From: Pseudomonas multiresinivorans
GTDB lineage: Bacteria > Pseudomonadota > Gammaproteobacteria > Pseudomonadales > Pseudomonadaceae
DNA: 64,000 nt
Assembly (NCBI RefSeq): GCF_012971725.1
Contig: NZ_CP048833.1
Coordinates: 6,014,001 to 6,078,000, forward strand
Direction of reading: 5' to 3'
Positions within the stretch are counted from its first letter, which is position 1; each line of letters begins with the position of its first letter. The position numbers and the translations under genes were made by a program. Shown here piece after piece: positions 63,701-64,000 of this stretch. The notes under the pieces were generated by a model. That model was given only the letters and a program-made list of their open reading frames with translations, ran no database searches and had not been told where the DNA came from.

Positions 63701-64000
63701 GAAGCCGGTGTACGGCCCTACATCGTCGAAGACGCTTTCGATCGTCGGAACGGACGGGCTGCCCGTCTGGACGTCGATGCTGTACTTAGCGCTCGGACTG
63801 GTGGCGTTGCCGGCCGGGTCGGATTCCACGGCGGTCAGGTCGTTCAGGCCCGAGACCAGTGCAGCCGTAGGCTGCAGAGTCCACTTGCCGTTGGCGTCGA
63901 CAATCGCGGTGCCGATCTGATGGTTGCCGGTGCTGTCCTTGGCGAACACGGTGATGGTGTCGCCAGCCGTACCGGTACCGCTGATCACCGGACGCGAGTC
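57722..64000 (-). CDS. giant type I-secreted adhesin, C-terminal part
   Basis: The C-terminal ~2,092 residues of a LapA/Bap-like surface adhesin; the N-terminus lies beyond the right edge. Regions from N to C: at least ten Ig-like (BIG/Bap-type) domains of ~100 residues, each with a (V/I)xDxVGxxTG start and GVTDDxRPxxxG motif (about 60,600-64,000); less regular Ig-like domains (59,930-60,600); seven FG-GAP repeats with DxNGDGxxD calcium sites (about 58,260-59,900); three GGxGxD RTX-type motifs (about 58,040-58,210); and a short C-terminal secretion region. It is exported by the type I system encoded downstream. Likely role: cell-surface attachment and biofilm matrix. Confidence 0.93.
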   Translation of the reverse strand, partial: DSRPVISGTGTAGDTITVFAKDSTGNHQIGTAIVDANGKWTLQPTAALVSGLNDLTAVESDPAGNATSPSAKYSIDVQTGSPSVPTIESVFDDVGPYTGFLQKGDVTDDSQPTFKGTADAGSVIKLYDGSTLIGSGKADASGHWEITTNVLADGLHNVTATATNTVGQVSEPTGIWNFSTDTSKPGNVTDLEVMDDVGAQTGPLHAGDTTDDSRPTFSGGAEAGGKVIIYDNGSKIGEADVGTDGKWSFTPGSDLSEGSHAFTTEVVDKAGNGSGQSAPLNVVVDTSTVDVSITHVIDAVGSITGDIAANGVTDDTRPEIQGKGKAGATITVFDGSVALGTTTVKTDGTWTFKPSTALAEGPHSIKAESKDLAGNTSDSSLFKFSIDITPPAKPTIGEVIDDVGAIQGPIANHGVTDDPTPTLTGEAEAGSKVVIYDNGAVLGSVIAGADGKWSYTPTTGISEGEHNFTTDATDKAGNTSPKSDVFTITTDYTPPDASKLAITGVLDSVGEITGNITSGGVTDDSRPVISGTGTAGDTITVFAKDSTGNHQIGTAIVDANGKWTLQPTAALVSGLNDLTAVESDPAGNATSPSAKYSIDVQTGSPSVPTIESVFDDVGPYTGFLQKGDVTDDSQPTFKGTADAGSVIKLYDGSTLIGSGKADASGHWEITTNVLADGLHNVTATATNTVGQVSEPTGIWNFSTDTSKPGNVTDLEVMDDVGAQTGPLHAGDTTDDSRPTFSGGAEAGGKVIIYDNGSKIGEADVGTDGKWSFTPGSDLSEGSHAFTTEVVDKAGNGSGQSAPLNVVVDTSTVDVSITHVIDAVGSITGDIAANGVTDDTRPEIQGKGKAGATITVFDGSVALGTTTVKTDGTWTFKPSTALAEGPHSIKAESKDLAGNTSDSSLFKFSIDITPPAKPTIGEVIDDVGAIQGPIANHGVTDDPTPTLTGEAEAGSKVVIYDNGAVLGSVIAGADGKWSYTPTTGISEGEHNFTTDATDKAGNTSPKSDVFTITTDYTPPDASKLAITGVLDNVGDVTGNIGNGGLTDDSRPVISGTGTAGDTITVFAKDSTGNHQVGTAIVDANGKWSMQPTAALVSGLNDLTAVESDPAGNATDPSAKYSITLDASTPSNLATITGITDDTGISDHDFITRDQTLAISGKVDTALSAGEKVQFSADGGLTWKDATLNSDRLHWSYDNTAVTLASGTYLFEARVVSQTGIAGAVTTQQVIIDISGPSNTTTIDLDPSSDWGDYNDDNITGDSTPTINGKVTAGSDAFDKLTVTLFDDKNNDGKLGAGDTVFVSGVKVNADGTWTVDLPSLKDGTYKLKAVVVDEAGNVQTPDAGKLIGAHGGTDDLVINSNMRSSLVGEKPGDNAGWLITNVGDFNGDGIDDFFVTAPNAGNDLGRSYLIYGAAGGLPNLGNLGALRPDQGLIITNTDSRFTQEGMVASALADFNGDGYADIAVGSHYQDSMYVLFGGPNGSYTNGTLDLKSINDGDNSHGFMISTRNPVTGHGADSWMFFGSAGGDIDGDGYTDLIFSNWGGYTNGSAGWKQGSVQVIYGGATLADGKPWQNIYMKYVGTDNKYPDTFVPTTDLAKETVTSDVRTTTFALAAGDKPAMGLYMGTVGDINGDGIEDMFFEGNDGTTSYLVYGKAGGFDTTMDLAKFRDGIDGVRFVTADNNMLVDRWYGYHPVARLGDINGDGVDDFAFGMPNAGIDRTVVIYGKKGGLDVTQPIGLANSATGAVPAGTRALTSADGFTILNDKSTTSKWVDANEWFGAGIIGGGDVNGDGIADFIIGAPKVTANGKSECGAIYVIYGREENFTNGVPAISITDLISDPSKGYVLYGQTAGEHLGQSVAMGDWNGDGIIDIAGSAPTSNAFGTNPDGSVDKTHGGNTSGAAYIYYSKADFTKMYTTGDDVIIADGKGLDGQAVDHNLILGGAGNDTILNIGKGDFANGGSGNDTIHVVSLDFRAVDGGTGTDTLVLDGSGLNLNLGAMQARVMNFEKFDLGSGGNSMTVKLDDVLRMGETDMVFKDGKKQMVIDGQNGSVDLTKTGITWTESTASSDGHSYKVYSYGSAELLIEDKVQVHLVG
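60863..62431 (-). repeat. 1,569-bp tandem repeat, copy 1 (adhesin)
   Basis: A 523-codon unit of five distinct Ig-like domains. It matches the adjoining copy at 62432-64000 almost base for base, with clustered differences only around 60865-60915 and a few near 60660-60740 just outside. The unit order is domains starting SVFDDVG, EVMDDVG, HVIDAVG, EVIDDVG and GVLDxVG. Confidence 0.9.
62432..64000 (-). repeat. 1,569-bp tandem repeat, copy 2 (adhesin)
   Basis: Second period of the same five-domain unit; it runs to the window edge, so more copies may follow outside. Even non-coding frames are identical over hundreds of bases (for example 61128-61745 and 62697-63314), which shows recent duplication or gene conversion. 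Confidence 0.9.

Noticed and set aside
60863..64000. Regularly spaced repeats that could suggest a CRISPR array
   Set aside because: The repeats are long, in frame and code for Ig-like domains; there are no short direct repeats with unique spacers.

Overview
The window is a 64 kb, GC-rich chromosomal segment of a Pseudomonas. The evidence is the gene order MCP-ampE-ampD-DUF1631 gene-nadC-pilin locus-pilB-pilC-pilD-coaE-yacG, the complete arnBCADTEF-ugd operon, fruBKA with a divergent fruR, cyoABCDE, and several Pseudomonas-type REP/REPIN repeat families with a cognate RAYT transposase. The pilin region resembles the P. aeruginosa lineage in layout, but the extra galE and other differences argue against P. 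aeruginosa itself. The species cannot be fixed from sequence reading alone.

Layout. 1-2464: the end of a Na+/H+ antiporter gene, then prfC. 2489-3128: a RAYT gene bracketed by two REPINs. 3142-9510: an amino-acid-type locus with a zinc deacylase, a TetR regulator, two ABC permeases, a periplasmic binding protein and a protein fusing a PLP aminotransferase to the ABC ATPase. The fusion linker is encoded by a REPIN. 9623-18586: the lipid A aminoarabinose operon behind a PmrA-type box. 18704-25522: the fructose PTS and its regulator. 25527-30206: TatD hydrolase, a chemotaxis receptor and ampDE. 30282-34823: a DUF1631 gene, nadC and galE. 34883-41278: tRNA-Thr, a TfpZ-like pilin accessory gene, pilA with a sigma-54 promoter, pilBCD, coaE and yacG. 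41351-45161: small conserved or unknown genes and a type II NADH dehydrogenase. 45172-45459: a cluster of REP elements of three families. 45541-50420: cytochrome bo3 oxidase operon. 51365-64000: a type I secretion system (TolC, HlyD and ABC proteins), an OmpA-family protein and the C-terminal ~2,090 residues of a giant adhesin that runs off the right edge.

How the genes fit together. Three blocks are self-contained pathways: Ara4N modification of lipid A (polymyxin resistance), fructose uptake to fructose-1,6-bisphosphate, and the bo3 terminal oxidase with its heme O synthase. pilA-pilBCD supply pilin, assembly ATPase, platform protein and prepilin peptidase. The adhesin block is a LapA/Bap-like surface protein with its own exporter. 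Its visible part carries a 1,569-bp tandem repeat of five Ig-like domains, then a seven-fold FG-GAP region that looks like an integrin-type beta-propeller, then a short RTX tail.

Most interesting points: the REPIN-encoded linker in the aminotransferase-ATPase fusion, the seven-blade propeller and long perfect-looking tandem repeat of the adhesin, the pilin exchange cassette with galE beside it, and the deacylase/transporter locus of unknown substrate. I saw no CRISPR array, prophage, rRNA or conventional insertion sequence.
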